Origin: Methylobacterium sp. WL1
GTDB lineage: Bacteria; Pseudomonadota; Alphaproteobacteria; Rhizobiales; Beijerinckiaceae
Assembly (NCBI RefSeq): GCF_008000895.1
Contig: NZ_CP042823.1
Span: forward strand, 1,739,001-1,803,000
Reading direction: 5' to 3'
DNA length: 64,000 nt
Shown: one piece after another, positions 8,666-17,808 of the stretch
Position numbering within the stretch: the stretch's first letter is position 1
Layout of the letters: every line of letters begins with the position of its first letter
Notes under the pieces: generated by a model
Databases searched by the model: none
Told to the model about the DNA's origin: nothing
Seen by the model: the letters and a program-made list of their open reading frames with translations, nothing else
Made by a program: the position numbers and the translations under genes

Positions 8666-9525
8666 CCCCGGAGCGACGCCGGCAGGCAGTCGACGCCATC
8701 CAGGAGAAGTACGGCCTCTCGGAGCGTCACGCCTGCCGGATCGTCGGCCAGCACCGAGGCACGCAACGCTACGTGCCCACGGTACCAGCTGACGAGGATG
8801 CGCTGACCCGCGCCATCATCGCCTTGGCGTCCGAGTACGGACGCTACGGCTACCGCCGCGTCACCGCACTGCTGCAGGCAGCGGGCTGGCAGGTGGGGAA
8901 AGACCGGGTTCAGCGGATCTGGCGTCGTGAGGGGCTCAAGGTCCCGCAAAAGCATCGACCACGCAGCCGTCTCTGGTTGAACGATGGCTCCTGCGTACGG
9001 CTGCGGCCTCTCCATCGCAATCACGTCTGGAGCTTCGACTTTGTGCAGGGCCAGACCCATGACGGGCGAAGCCTGCGTATCCTGACGCTGATCGACGAGC
9101 ACAGTCGCGCCTGCCTGGCGCTAAAGGTCGCGAGGCGCATCAGCAGTCTGGGTGTGATCGAGGCGCTGGCCGATGCGATGTGCCTGCATGGCATCCCCGA
9201 CAACATCCGCTGCGACAACGGCCCAGAGATGATCTCGAAGGCTTTGCGGAAATGGGTCGCCAAAACCGGCCCGCAGATCCAGTACATCGCACCAGGATCG
9301 CCGTGGGAGAATGGCTATTGTGAGAGCTTCAATGGCAAGCTGAAGGACGAGTGCCTACGCCAAGAGATCTTCTACTCGCTCAAGGAGGCACAGACCGTGA
9401 TCGGCATGTGGCAGAATACCTACAACCGCGTTCGACCGCATTCGTCCTTGGGCTATCGGCCGCCCGCGCCTGTCACCTTCCCGGACCTGGCCTTCCGGCT
9501 ACCCATGGCCGCCACCATGCAGTAG
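8665..9525 (+). CDS. IS3-family transposase OrfB (DDE integrase)
   Basis: The frame is open from before 8665, overlapping the end of orfA, and reads APERRRQAVDAIQEKYGL at its start; GTG 8773 would be too far in. The rve integrase core shows the catalytic triad in context: Asp in WSFDFVQG, Asp in RCDNGPEM, and Glu in YCESFNGKLKDE. The C-terminal HSSLGYRPPAPV is typical. The copy appears intact and may be active. Confidence 0.9.
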   Translation, partial: APERRRQAVDAIQEKYGLSERHACRIVGQHRGTQRYVPTVPADEDALTRAIIALASEYGRYGYRRVTALLQAAGWQVGKDRVQRIWRREGLKVPQKHRPRSRLWLNDGSCVRLRPLHRNHVWSFDFVQGQTHDGRSLRILTLIDEHSRACLALKVARRISSLGVIEALADAMCLHGIPDNIRCDNGPEMISKALRKWVAKTGPQIQYIAPGSPWENGYCESFNGKLKDECLRQEIFYSLKEAQTVIGMWQNTYNRVRPHSSLGYRPPAPVTFPDLAFRLPMAATMQ

Positions 9526-9555
9526 CCTCTCAATCGGCTCGGTCCAAAATACCGG

Positions 9556-9831
9556 TCAGGTCAAACGGCGAAGCCGTTTGGCCTCCCAGATCAGGTCGAT
9601 AACATCCTTGACCCAGATTGCTTCGATCACATCGACGGGTTTCACCTGCTGGACGATGCTGCGCAGGAGCGCGTCGTACTGGTCTGTGACCTCGCCCGGT
9701 AAGAGAGGCCGCTCGTCAAACAGGAAACCGAGATGGGCAGGGATATCCGGCATCACCTCGCCCGATGCCGTTGCATCGACATCCGGACCGGGAATTATTT
9801 CACGTCTGCGCAGCCGCGGTTGATTCGTCAT
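9556..9831 (-). pseudogene. 5' half of a small hypothetical gene interrupted by IS3
   Basis: Starts at ATG 9831, which overlaps the stop of the HNH frame as ATGA. It encodes IPAHLGFLFDERPLLPGE, then DVIEAIWVKDVIDLIWEAKRLRRL, a pattern I recognise from alphaproteobacterial hypothetical proteins of about 120-180 residues. The last two codons before the stop come from the IS3 end, so the gene is cut here; the remainder lies at 8093-8317 on the other side of the element. Confidence 0.55.
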
Positions 9832-10374
9832 CTGACTTTTCGTTCCTGCCCCGTGATCCTTAGCGGAAGGTTCGGGTCGGACACAAAGCCGATCGACTGA
9901 TCGAGTCGTCGAATCCATCGAGGGTCGTGTTGGATCGAAGTCCAAGGCCTCCTCCGGGTCCGATCCCAGCCCTTCATTGTTGGAACGACGAGCCGCAGGA
10001 TCGCGACGGACAACGGTGCCATTGACCTTTCGCTTGAGCGGGCCGGCCCGCGAACCCGGCAGCGGCCTAGCAGCGACGGCGGCGCCCAGATGGCGGATCT
10101 TCTGCCGCTTCGCTTCGGCGGCCCGGGCGTGATCATCAAGCGTTTTCTTGCGACCGCAAGCCTCATGCGCGGGGCCCATGTTGTCGATGTCATCCATCCC
10201 CCCGAGCTCGAGGGCCCGGATGTTTTCGACGATCCAGCGCTCGCGCACGCCGTCGATCCGCCGATCACACAGGATGCAGGTGCCGCCAGTCTTCTCCCAA
10301 ACCTCGAGCCGGCGGCGCCCCGATAATGATCGACGCTTAGTCGTGCCGACGTCCTCAAGAGCGACGTACGGCAT
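9828..10374 (-). pseudogene. HNH endonuclease-like gene, probably frameshifted
   Basis: The N-terminal part (from ATG 10374) has a clear HNH core: WEKTGGTCILC with CxxC, RWIVENIRALELGG, then GPAHEACGRKKTLDDH with the final Cys and His. In this frame the sequence runs on, without stop, into the next gene. The frame one base over carries a more natural tail (DPRWIRRLDQSIGFVSDPN) and ends at 9828 with a stop that overlaps the next ATG. I infer a one-base shift around 9.93-10.0 kb. Its tail motif PLKRKVNGTVVRRD is like that of the other HNH protein at 5.6 kb. Confidence 0.55.
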
Positions 10375-10753
10375 CGTGACGCTTGCCTTGAGGGCTTGGT
10401 CGGACTGCGAGCGCTTTGAGCGCCCGGTGGGTTAGGCCCTCCCAATCACACAGGAGTTGCTCATAGCGTTCGATCAGGCCCCTCAGCTCTGCGTCGTCCT
10501 CTCGGGCGACGAGTTTCACTTGAAGGGCTAATGACGCCACTGTCGGACTTGCGTGGTCATCCGCGCGACTGCGCGGTCTCTTCTGAGCCATGGTTTGCCT
10601 CGTTGCTGAATTCGGGGACGTGACACTGGGCGCGGGTTCGCTGGCCTTGCCAGGTCGAGTTGTCGTGTCAGCCTGCTGCGCGGATAGAGCCGGCTGCCAT
10701 GTCCCACAGCCCTCTCCGCACTGGCTGAAATCGGGGATGCGCGCATACGTCAT
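10355..10753 (-). CDS. hypothetical protein, phage-like context
   Basis: About 132 residues from ATG 10753 (MTYARIPDFSQCGEGCGTWQ). The N-terminus has a CxxxC pair and a Trp, as in a small zinc-binding motif; the middle is Ser/Thr/Pro-rich; the C-terminus (LVAREDDAELRGLIERYEQLLCDWE) looks helical. It overlaps the HNH start by 20 bases, so the genes are probably co-transcribed. No family is recognised. Confidence 0.45.
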   Translation of the reverse strand: MTYARIPDFSQCGEGCGTWQPALSAQQADTTTRPGKASEPAPSVTSPNSATRQTMAQKRPRSRADDHASPTVASLALQVKLVAREDDAELRGLIERYEQLLCDWEGLTHRALKALAVRPSPQGKRHDAVRRS

Positions 10754-10820
10754 CGTTCGCGCTCCCAATGAGGCTCGTGGCGGTAGGTCGAAAGTGGCAG
10801 GTGCTTTGGTCGGAGGTCGG

Positions 10821-11045
10821 TTAGGCCTGCGAGGCGCTTAGGACGCCGGGGAAGCGGGTACGGAGCGTCCGGGCGTGGTCGATGGCCCACGTGTGGCGCT
10901 GGCGTAGGTCTGCGGGATCGCCGTCGGCGCGGATGAGGCGGTCGCGGTACGCGGCGGCCAGGACGAGGCAGGTCGCGTGATCCTCCCGAGCGTGGGCGAG
11001 ACGCTGGGTTGGCGAGCGTAGGACCAGGGGGAGTGCGTGGTTCAT
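10821..11045 (-). CDS. small hypothetical protein
   Basis: 74 residues, basic, mostly helical (LAHAREDHATCLVLAAAYRDRLI...TWAIDHARTLRTRFPG). It is followed on the same strand by the CxxxC protein and HNH gene and preceded by the gene at 11059, forming one short transcription unit. No known domain. Confidence 0.45.
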   Translation of the reverse strand: MNHALPLVLRSPTQRLAHAREDHATCLVLAAAYRDRLIRADGDPADLRQRHTWAIDHARTLRTRFPGVLSASQA

Positions 11046-11058
11046 GGCCCCCCTCCCC

Positions 11059-11358
11059 TCAGTGTCTGGCCATGTGACGGGCGAGCTTGGCGGCGCCCCA
11101 AGCGGCCTTGAGCGCCACAGACATGGCGTCGGTCCAGGAGCAGCCGTACCGTGCCTGATGGAGGTGTGCGGCCTTGGCTGCAGCCCGCATGATGGCGGAC
11201 CGGTCGAACTTGCCCGCGACGACCAGTGGGCGACGGTCGTAGCGGACGGTCAGGTTGATGGAGGCTTTGGCAGCAAGAAGACCGACCGGGATTTTGGCGC
11301 GGTCGTCACGAACGTCGCGGAGTGCGGCGTTCCAGGAGATGCGGCGCAGGAGGGGCAT
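11059..11358 (-). CDS. small hypothetical protein
   Basis: 99 residues, basic and helical (SWTDAMSVALKAAWGAAKLARHM). The region from about residue 33 with SINLTVRYDRRPLVVAGKFDRSAIMRAA could bind nucleic acid, but no family is recognised. It is the first gene of the minus-strand set and its start is divergent from the XRE regulator at 11447, with three operator-like dyads in between. Confidence 0.45.
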   Translation of the reverse strand: MPLLRRISWNAALRDVRDDRAKIPVGLLAAKASINLTVRYDRRPLVVAGKFDRSAIMRAAAKAAHLHQARYGCSWTDAMSVALKAAWGAAKLARHMARH

Positions 11359-11372
11359 AAGATGAGCCTTGT

Positions 11373-11444
11373 GGTGTAAATAACACCACTTACGGTAGCG
11401 GCATCACCAGTTTGGAGTCAACCACATTCGGTAATAAAATCACC
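11373..11444. promoter_or_regulatory. three GGT-N9-ACC operator-like dyads with promoter
   Basis: Three 15-base sites fit GGT-N9-ACC: 11373-11387 (part of a 7-base-arm palindrome GTGGTGT...ACACCAC), 11394-11408 and 11430-11444. Centres are 21 and 36 bases apart. A plausible sigma-70-like promoter for the XRE gene is TTGGAG (11412-11417), 17 bases, TAAAAT (11435-11440); the third dyad covers the -10. Because the -10 ends 7 bases before the ATG at 11447, the transcript may be leaderless. The sites look like an autoregulated divergent control region. Confidence 0.5.
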
Positions 11445-11446
11445 AT

Positions 11447-11680
11447 ATGAAGTCGTTTCAATGCCGAATGGCCCGGGCCGCGCTTGGGTGGACCACACAA
11501 GATCTTGCACGTGAAGCCAGCGTGGGCGCCAACACGATCAATCGGTTTGAGGCTGGCCAAGACGCTCGGCTTAGCAGCGTCGAAAAAATTCGAACCGCTC
11601 TCGAGGCCGCCGGCCTGGAGTTCATCCCTGAGAATGGCGGCGGAGCTGGAATCCGGTTTCGGGAGCGGAAGGCGCCGTGA
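11447..11680 (+). CDS. XRE-family transcriptional regulator
   Basis: 77 residues forming one helix-turn-helix of the Cro/CI type: RMARAALGWTTQDLAREASVGANTINRFE, then a short linker and a C-terminal strand (LEFIPENGGGAGIRFRE) common in small antitoxin-like or phage-type regulators. It probably binds the dyads just upstream and controls both itself and the minus-strand small genes. No toxin gene is seen next to it. Confidence 0.85.
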   Translation: MKSFQCRMARAALGWTTQDLAREASVGANTINRFEAGQDARLSSVEKIRTALEAAGLEFIPENGGGAGIRFRERKAP

Positions 11681-12028
11681 TGCCCTCTAACGGCTACAAG
11701 CTACCACTGCAGCAGCTGGAACGAGCAATGCCGCACTAATTGGTGGTCACAATCAATGGCGAGTAGGTCTTGCCTGAACCCTCTCCCTCCGCCAATTCAT
11801 ACCGGTAAGCCTTTGTTTTCGTTTGGTTTAATGTATAATGAAAATAAGCGGCCCCACCTTGTGCCCCACATTCGTTGCCGGCTTGCAGTGGACGTTGTCG
11901 GATAACGGGCTTCGCGCGCTTCGGAAAGATTGGACAGCTGCGTTGGTAGGGCCTCCGGCGGGTCGAGGGTCGTTAGACGGCGTGTTGCTACCGCGCATCA
12001 CACCGGATGCCGGCCGGGTGGAAACGAA
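11681..12028. other. intergenic, no gene seen
   Basis: About 350 bases between the XRE gene and an IS3 element. A frame from 11838 is open for 79 codons but is not protein-like to my eye. Confidence 0.35.
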
Positions 12029-12053
12029 GCAGGCCAGCAGGGTGCTGGCCTGC
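12029..12053. terminator. strong hairpin before IS3 element
   Basis: Perfect 10-base arms GCAGGCCAGC and GCTGGCCTGC separated by AGGGT. It is not followed by a T-run on either strand, so it may be a structural or transposon-end hairpin rather than an intrinsic terminator. Confidence 0.3.
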
Positions 12054-12110
12054 CTCCTGAAAAGTGGTCCTCCCTGATGTATGGCTTTGGGCCATGTGGA
12101 AGATATTTTC

Positions 12111-12389
12111 ATGGGACGGAAGAAGTATACGGCTGAAGAGATCGTCGCCAAGTTGCGCCAGGTGGATGTCTTGGTCTCGCAAGGGCGCAAGGTTGCTGAA
12201 GCAATCCGGTCCATCGAGGTGACGGAGGTCCCGTATTATCGCTGGCGGGCCGAATACGGCGGCTTGAAGGGCGGTCAGGTCAAGCGATTGAAGTCTCTGG
12301 AGACAGAGAACCTGCGGCTTCGCCGAGCGATCTCCGACCTGACCCTGGAAAAGCTGATCCTGAAGGAGGCAGCTTCGGGAAACTTCTGA
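12111..12389 (+). CDS. IS3-family transposase OrfA
   Basis: 93 residues from ATG 12111 (an earlier in-frame start exists at 12081). Helix-turn-helix segment YTAEEIVAKLRQVDVL...VPYYRWRAEYGG and zipper LETENLRLRRAISDLTLEKLIL. Very similar in plan to the OrfA at 8384. Confidence 0.85.
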   Translation: MGRKKYTAEEIVAKLRQVDVLVSQGRKVAEAIRSIEVTEVPYYRWRAEYGGLKGGQVKRLKSLETENLRLRRAISDLTLEKLILKEAASGNF

Positions 12390-13279
12390 GCCCGGCTCGC
12401 CGCCGGGCTTGCGTCGATTCCGTCGTTGCCGAGCATGGCGTCTCGGAACGCTTCGCCTCCCGTGTCCTGGGTCAGCATCGTTCGACCCAGCGCAAATGCG
12501 CTGTCCTGGTCGAGGACGAGGCCGCCATGACGGCTGCGATCATCGCGTTGGCCCTCTAATACGGGCGCTACGGCTACCGTCGGATCGCGGCGATGCTCCG
12601 TTGCGATGGCTGGACGGTGAACCTGAAACGGGTCGAACGGATCTGGCGGCGAGAGGGGCTCAAGGTCCCCGCTCGGCAACCGAAGCGGGCACGCCTCTGG
12701 CTCAACGACGGCTCCTGCCTACGATTGCGGCCGGAGCGCCCCGACCACGTCTGGTCCTACGACTTCGTCGAGCACCGCACGCATAATGGGCGCAAGTACC
12801 GAATGCTGAATGTGATCGACGAGTTCCCCCGGGAGTGCCTAGCAATCCGTGTATCTCGCAAGCTGAAGGCACTCGACGAGATTAATGTTCTCTCGGATCT
12901 GTTCAGCCTGCGCGGTGTGCCGGGTCATATCCGCTCAGACAACGGGCCGGAGTTCATCGCCAAAGCCGTTCAGGACTGGATCGCAGCGGTCGGCTCGAAG
13001 ACCGCCTACATCGAGCCGGGCAGTCCATGGGAGAACGGCTCTTGCGAGAGCTTTAACGCGAAGCTGCGGGACGAGCTACTCGACGGCGAGGTCTTCAACA
13101 CGCTCAAGGAAGCCAGCGTCGTGATCGAACAATGGCGGAAAGACTACAACACCATCCGCCCACACTCATCGTTGGGCTACAAACCGCCTGCACCGGAGGT
13201 CGTCATCTGGACAAGGGAGTCGAGCGGCTCAGTGCGATCCGCTCACCCCGCCATCGTCACGCGACCGACAATGCACTAA
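12389..13279 (+). pseudogene. IS3-family transposase OrfB with internal stop
   Basis: The frame reads SPARRRACVDSVVAEHGVSERF at its start but meets TAA at 12557-12559, where related copies have an acidic residue before YGRYGYRR. After the stop the DDE core is intact: WSYDFVEH, RSDNGPEF and SCESFNAKLRDE. The nonsense mutation should abolish full-length transposase unless suppressed. Confidence 0.8.
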
Positions 13280-13318
13280 CTTTGAACCTGGGCTACCGAA
13301 TGGGAGGGGGCCGCTTGC

Positions 13319-13465
13319 GCGCATCAACGACCACCCCACCCGCGATCTCGACGCCCTGCTGCCCTGAACTAGCGGCAATCCGCCGGTGATCAGCACCTCG
13401 CCGAAGCCGCCTGACGCGGACTGACTATCCCAAGCAGGTACTCGCGGCCCAGGCCGGATGCTTAC
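13319..13465. mobile_element. IS66-family remnant (3' end)
   Basis: Plus-strand reading gives LARINDHPTRDLDALLP, the characteristic C-terminus of IS66 TnpC, followed by a frameshift and stop at the expected WNW. The right limit carries an inverted-repeat end whose reverse complement begins GTAAGCATCCGGCCTGGGCC, typical of IS66 ends. Only this tail survives, abutting the IS3 element. Confidence 0.7.
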
Positions 13466-13732
13466 GCCGCTGATCGCCCGCCGGTCGTTTTGCCGTCTGC
13501 CGGGCTGGCCATGGGTAAGGTGCGAATCATCCGCGCGACGCCTCATCCAAGAGCCAGAAAGGCCGTTTGATCGCCACGCTCCTCCTGGAATAACCACATA
13601 CTCAGGTGGAAAACGCTTGTAAGCGCATATGGTTGTCGAGTTCCCTACCGAGGTCGACGGATTGATAAATGGCCAAGTGACAATTTTGGCGCACTTTTTA
13701 CCACAAAAGGGTGTAATCTGACTTAAAGTTGT

Positions 13733-14428
13733 ATGATCTGCACCGTGATGAACGAGCGATCTGGAAACGTGGGCACCCGCAATCTCACTTGGCACTCGCT
13801 GCAGCCTAAAGAAGAACGCTGGCGTTCGTTACAGCAGCGTCCACTGATCGCTTGGTTCACAGGTCTGTCTGGTGCCGGCAAGTCGAGCATCGCCAACGCC
13901 GTAGACCGTGCTCTGATCCAAGCCGGACGGCACACGATGGTGCTCGACGGAGACAACCTGCGTCACGGCCTGAGCAAAGACTTGGGCTTCAGCGACGCCG
14001 ATCGCGTTGAGAACATCCGCCGCGCAGCTGAGACCGCGCGGCTGATGGCCGAGGCAGGTTTAGTGGTAATCGTATCGCTGATCTCCCCTTTCCGGCAAGA
14101 GCGCGCGATGGCGCGCGGCATCGCGGATGACATCACTTTTCTCGAAGTCTTCATCGATACGCCGATTCAGCTCTGTGAAACACGCGATCCTAAGGGGCTC
14201 TATCATCGGGCTCGAGCCGGCGAGATCCCAAATTTCACCGGTATCTCCGCACCTTATGAAGCTCCTCAAGCGCCAGATGTGGTCATTCGGACCGAGGGAT
14301 GCAGCATTCATCAGTCTGCCGCATTGCTCATCCCTAAGTTGATTCACTCCTCCGCCGGTCTGCCGACTACAGCAATGCAGCGCAGATCACGCAGTTGTGA
14401 ATTCAACACAGTGCATGACGTAGCCTAA
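13733..14428 (+). CDS. cysC: adenylylsulfate (APS) kinase
   Basis: 231 residues (ATG 13733; ATG 13748 is an alternative). It phosphorylates adenosine 5'-phosphosulfate to PAPS, the donor for sulfotransferases. The P-loop GLSGAGKSS is at 44-52, followed by VLDGDNLRHGL and RVENIRRAAETARLMAEAG, and the lid region with ISPFRQERAMAR; all are standard for CysC. The last 30 residues are a non-conserved tail. No ATP sulfurylase is fused or adjacent. The context suggests a dedicated PAPS supply for the sulfotransferase at 21726-22487. Upstream spacer contains only IS remnants. Confidence 0.92.
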   Translation: MICTVMNERSGNVGTRNLTWHSLQPKEERWRSLQQRPLIAWFTGLSGAGKSSIANAVDRALIQAGRHTMVLDGDNLRHGLSKDLGFSDADRVENIRRAAETARLMAEAGLVVIVSLISPFRQERAMARGIADDITFLEVFIDTPIQLCETRDPKGLYHRARAGEIPNFTGISAPYEAPQAPDVVIRTEGCSIHQSAALLIPKLIHSSAGLPTTAMQRRSRSCEFNTVHDVA

Positions 14429-14514
14429 TATTACCGGTTTGCCGTAGAAATCACACACGGATACACTTATTTGTCATCCTCGTGGCGTGAGCGATCGCGA
14501 CATCGGGGGCGAAC

Positions 14515-14697
14515 GTGAAGCTTAATCGAAAACGTCTCGACGTTGGGCAGGATTATCGCTCGGACGATGGCGAAATCCAGGGTGTCATCATCAAGGTATG
14601 GCCGGTCGAGAACGGATCGGAAGCCCTAGTTCGATCCCTCTTCACCGGCGGAGTTGTGCGAGTGTTCATCGCAGGCGAGAACCAACCGGAGAAGTAG
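14515..14697 (+). CDS. small hypothetical protein
   Basis: 60 residues starting at GTG 14515 with GGGGGCG upstream as a possible ribosome site. The sequence (KRLDVGQDYRSDDGEIQGVIIKVWP...LFTGGVVRVFIAGE) suggests a small beta-barrel fold. No family recognised. Confidence 0.4.
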   Translation: MKLNRKRLDVGQDYRSDDGEIQGVIIKVWPVENGSEALVRSLFTGGVVRVFIAGENQPEK

Positions 14698-14985
14698 TGA
14701 CGTTTGGTCGAGTTGAGACATCAGCGAGTTCCGACAAGCGTGGCCTTGGCGGAGCCTCACGCTTCCGCCCGGTCCGCGATCGGTCTCGAAGCGTGACCTC
14801 GTGGTTTAGCCAGTTAAGATGGGCGGTCGCAAATGCCGCGAGCGTCACGGGCAACGGGTAGGTCGTGGCGGGGCGCAGTTCGATGTTGCCGCCTGCATCG
14901 CGCCAGATCTCGATCGTGTCGGGATGCGTCTGCCGACTGGAGGCGAGGTGCGGGCGCGACATGCCTAACGCCGAAGCCGCCACGC

Positions 14986-15393
14986 TCAACATTCGTCTCC
15001 CGGCGACGAGGTCACGCGCAACGGCAACTTTTTGGGGGCGGCGACCCGTTCCATCGCCTCGCGCAGGATCTCGATATCCAGCGTCTACTTGCCCAGGACC
15101 CGCTGCAACTCACCGATCTGCTGATGGGCAGCACGCAGTTTAGAGACTGGCACCCCCTCTTCGCTGGCACCGGCAACCGTCAACGCGCTGCGCTCTATCA
15201 GACCACGCCACGTGAACAGCGGGTTGGCGTTCAGCCTATGGCGGCGGGTGACGAGCGAGACGGACTGGCCAGGCAGATACGTCTCTTCGACGAGACGCAC
15301 CTTCTCCTGCTACGTCCAGCGCTGGATCATGGTGATCGCCTCGACGCGCTCGGCGCGGGGTGGGTCGTCAGAACTCACCATAGGGTCCGCCAT
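14986..15393 (-). pseudogene. IS3-family (IS2-like) orfA with two stops
   Basis: Minus-strand reading from ATG 15393 gives a helix-turn-helix OrfA: RWT[stop]QEKVRLVEETYLPGQSVSLVTRRHRLN, then LFTWRG and LQRVLGK[stop]TLDIEILREAMERV. Both stops are TAG (15310-15312 and 15085-15087). The orfB start (MLSVAASALGMSRPHLASSR) follows, but homology is lost near 14930. A decayed transposon relic. Confidence 0.7.
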
Positions 15394-15467
15394 AGGCACA
15401 CAATTCCAAATGCGTTAGCCCCAGTACGATTATTTCGGGTGCCACTTCACGATCATTGGCGGGCCGC

Positions 15468-16442
15468 TCAGTGAACCACGTAGTCGGCTCCATTGCACAC
15501 GACACCAATTGCGATTGACCCACCGCCTGAAATCGGGGCGTTGAAACTCGCGGTCGTGCTGTCCTTGATGTAGGCCGTGACCCCTTGGTTTTCGATATTG
15601 CAAGGGCGCTGCGCCGCAACCGTCCGGTAGATTACGGGCGTTAGGCGCCCATATCGAGAACTTACGTCTCCCTCGGCCGACACGGCTCTGGCCACCACGT
15701 CGCCTGTCCCGTTTACCGTGAAGCCTGGCGAGTAGATCGCGGTTTTCGAATAAGTACCGTTGAGGAAAACGCCGTTGATGTGCGAGCCCGTATCATATGC
15801 GAGATTTTGCGTATTAGCATAATTGCGCAGCGTGGAAAGCGACGCGCCGGCTGTGTCTATCTGGATCGCATTATGCGATTGGTTGTTGCCCTGAATATCG
15901 AGCGCAGCGGTGATCTGGCTGCTTCCCGAGCCGGTTATGACCAGCGAGGCACAAGGCACATTGCCAGCGATCCCATAGTCAGCCTCCAAGCAGTTCGTGC
16001 CCGTCAGATTGTTGTGATCGACCTCAAACGCGACCTGATGGTTTTTTGTCGAGTAGCCTCGGTTAAATGATCCAATGACTGACATACCCCAACACGATGA
16101 AGACCCGACACCGCAGGTTGTTTCCGCGCCGAGCGCCATCTTGTAGCTCTTCACGTCCCCAGGCCTGCCGGTCGTGGACGTCATCCGGAATACCCCGGCC
16201 TGCTCGGCTTGTGTGGCGCTCTTCGCTTCGGCCTCAAACCACAAGGACGTTAGCACCCGCTGGTATCCGTAGGTAGCGAGCATCGACGGTGAAGACGCGC
16301 TGTAGGTGCTGTCTACTTGCGCACTGCTCAGTCCTGTGGAAAGTCTTCGTGACGCTGAGGGTGTGTCGAGGGCAAGGGCGGCAACCGGCAGAACCATAGC
16401 GCCGAGTGCGAGCAGGAAGGCGATCCTAAAGTGGTTGCGCAT
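15468..16442 (-). CDS. exported protein, tail-fibre or adhesin-like
   Basis: 324 residues from ATG 16442, chosen for the ribosome site TTGAGG and for the signal peptide MRNHFRIAFLLALGAMVLPVAALA. An open extension to 16628 is unlikely. The mature part is rich in Gly, Ser, Thr and Asn, with short beta-strand patterns (FEVDHNNLTGTNCLEADYG, HNAIQIDTAGASL, GFTVNGTGDVVARA), as in beta-helical tail-spike or surface proteins. At least six Cys suggest disulfides. No enzyme motif is seen. It may bind or cap a surface glycan; function unknown. Confidence 0.65.
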   Translation of the reverse strand: MRNHFRIAFLLALGAMVLPVAALALDTPSASRRLSTGLSSAQVDSTYSASSPSMLATYGYQRVLTSLWFEAEAKSATQAEQAGVFRMTSTTGRPGDVKSYKMALGAETTCGVGSSSCWGMSVIGSFNRGYSTKNHQVAFEVDHNNLTGTNCLEADYGIAGNVPCASLVITGSGSSQITAALDIQGNNQSHNAIQIDTAGASLSTLRNYANTQNLAYDTGSHINGVFLNGTYSKTAIYSPGFTVNGTGDVVARAVSAEGDVSSRYGRLTPVIYRTVAAQRPCNIENQGVTAYIKDSTTASFNAPISGGGSIAIGVVCNGADYVVH

Positions 16443-16683
16443 ATCAAACCTCAAGGCAGGCCGCGGGCCGGACACCACGGATTTAGTGACGATCGCTGAC
16501 ATGGACCTGCTTGCCCAGGTTGACCACATCGTGGGTGATCTGCCGAACCGGCGGCTCCCGATAGATCGCGAGGAATCGGTTGCCGCATGGATTAAAGTTG
16601 ACTGCCCAGTTCGAATGGCGTTCACCAAACCGGCCTGATGGAGCTTGGAGCAGGCTGCGATAGCTCTCTGAGATGGCTACTAG

Positions 16684-17726
16684 GAGCCCGTCCGAGTAAT
16701 CCTCTCGACGGCGGGGCCTGGGGGTGATTCACTCGGCTCATGGCCAAGGTGTTTCGCTCCTGGGATGTGGATCAGGGCTGGTTGCTGCCGCCCTGGCTGC
16801 ACGAGTTCGTGCCGCCCGGGCACATGGCGCACTTCGTCCGCGACACGGTTCGGGAAGCGCTCGATCTTTCGGCCATCCTCGACATCTACAGCGAAGAGCG
16901 CGGCTACTCGCCCTACCATCCGGGCATGATGGTGGCGCTCCTGCTCTACGGCTACAGCCGCGGCCTGTACTCCTCGCGTCAGCTCGCCCGGGCCTGCGAG
17001 GAGCGGGCCGACGTCATGGCGGTGACCGGGCTGAACCGGCCGGACTTCCGAACCATCGCCGACTTCCGCAAGCGCCACCTCGTGGCCCTGTCCGACCTGT
17101 TCGTACAGGTGCTGCGTCTGTGTCGGGCGGCTGGTTTGGTCCAGTTCGCCCACGTGGCGGTAGACGGCACCAAGGTGAAGGCCAATGCCTCCCGCCACAA
17201 GGCGATGAGCTACGGACGCATGAAGACAGCCGAGCCAGCGCTGGCCGCCGAGGTCGATGCCTGGCTGGAGCAGGCGCGTGAGGCGGACGTGGCCGAGGAT
17301 GAGGCGCAGGGTGCGACCCGTCGTGGGGACGAGACGCCGGACTGGATGGCCGACAAGCAGCGACGGCTGGAGACGATCCGTGCCGCCAAGGCTGCCCTGG
17401 AGGCGGAAGCGGTCGACCCGCCCAACCCCGAGGACGAGAGCGGGCCGGGTGCATCCTCGGGCATGCGTTGGCAGGGGCGGCCTCTGCGCGGTGAGGACGG
17501 CGGTCCGCCCGACCGGGCCCAGCGCAACTTCACCGACCCGGACAGCCGCATCCTGCCCACCCGCGACGGGTTCGTGCAGGGCTACAACGGGCAGATCGCC
17601 GTCGATGCCGCGCATCAGGTGATCGTCGCGCACCGCCTCGTGACGAACGCCGCCGACGCCCGCGCCCTCGTGCCGCTCGTGGACGACGTCCACGCTCATC
17701 TCGGGCGCAAGCCGCGAGAGTGTGTT
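16684..17726. mobile_element. IS1182-like element, truncated by ISL3
   Basis: The left end near 16684 (GAGCCCGTCCGAGTAATC) is followed by a transposase reading frame that is cut at about 17726 by the left end of the ISL3 element. The 3' half was not found elsewhere in the window. Confidence 0.7.
16740..17726 (+). pseudogene. IS1182-family transposase, 3'-truncated
   Basis: The protein begins MAKVFRSWDVDQGWLLPP and carries the N-terminal DUF772-type domain (YHPGMMVALLLYGYSRGLYSSRQ, GLNRPDFRTIADFRKRH) and the first catalytic Asp region (HVAVDGTKVKANASRHKAMSY). The second half of the DDE domain breaks off after LGRKPRE; the frame then runs on about 50 codons into ISL3 sequence. Not functional. 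Confidence 0.8.
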
Positions 17727-17808
17727 TCGGCGTCGAACTTTGGCTCTGACTCACTCTCGCTGATGCTGGCGGCGTTGAGGTTGCGGATATCCATGTTGGA
17801 GCCGCAGC

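Larger units (their letters stand above)
8318..9563. mobile_element. IS3-family insertion sequence, complete
   Basis: About 1246 bp. Ends are imperfect inverted repeats: the left begins TGACCTGACCGG followed by TTTGGACCG and GATTGAGAGG; the reverse complement of the right end has the same blocks. It contains orfA and orfB in the usual overlapping frames. No clear direct repeat flanks it. It splits a small minus-strand gene. Confidence 0.85.
12054..13318. mobile_element. IS3-family element, inactivated
   Basis: Approximate limits. It contains orfA (12111) and an orfB with a premature stop. The right end has the GCACTAACTTTGAACC block that also ends a second IS3 remnant near 39265, so the two belong to one IS group. 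No direct repeat was found. Confidence 0.65.

Noticed and set aside
16680..17699. 339-codon minus-strand frame opposite the IS1182 transposase
   Set aside because: Antisense shadow of a recognised transposase.
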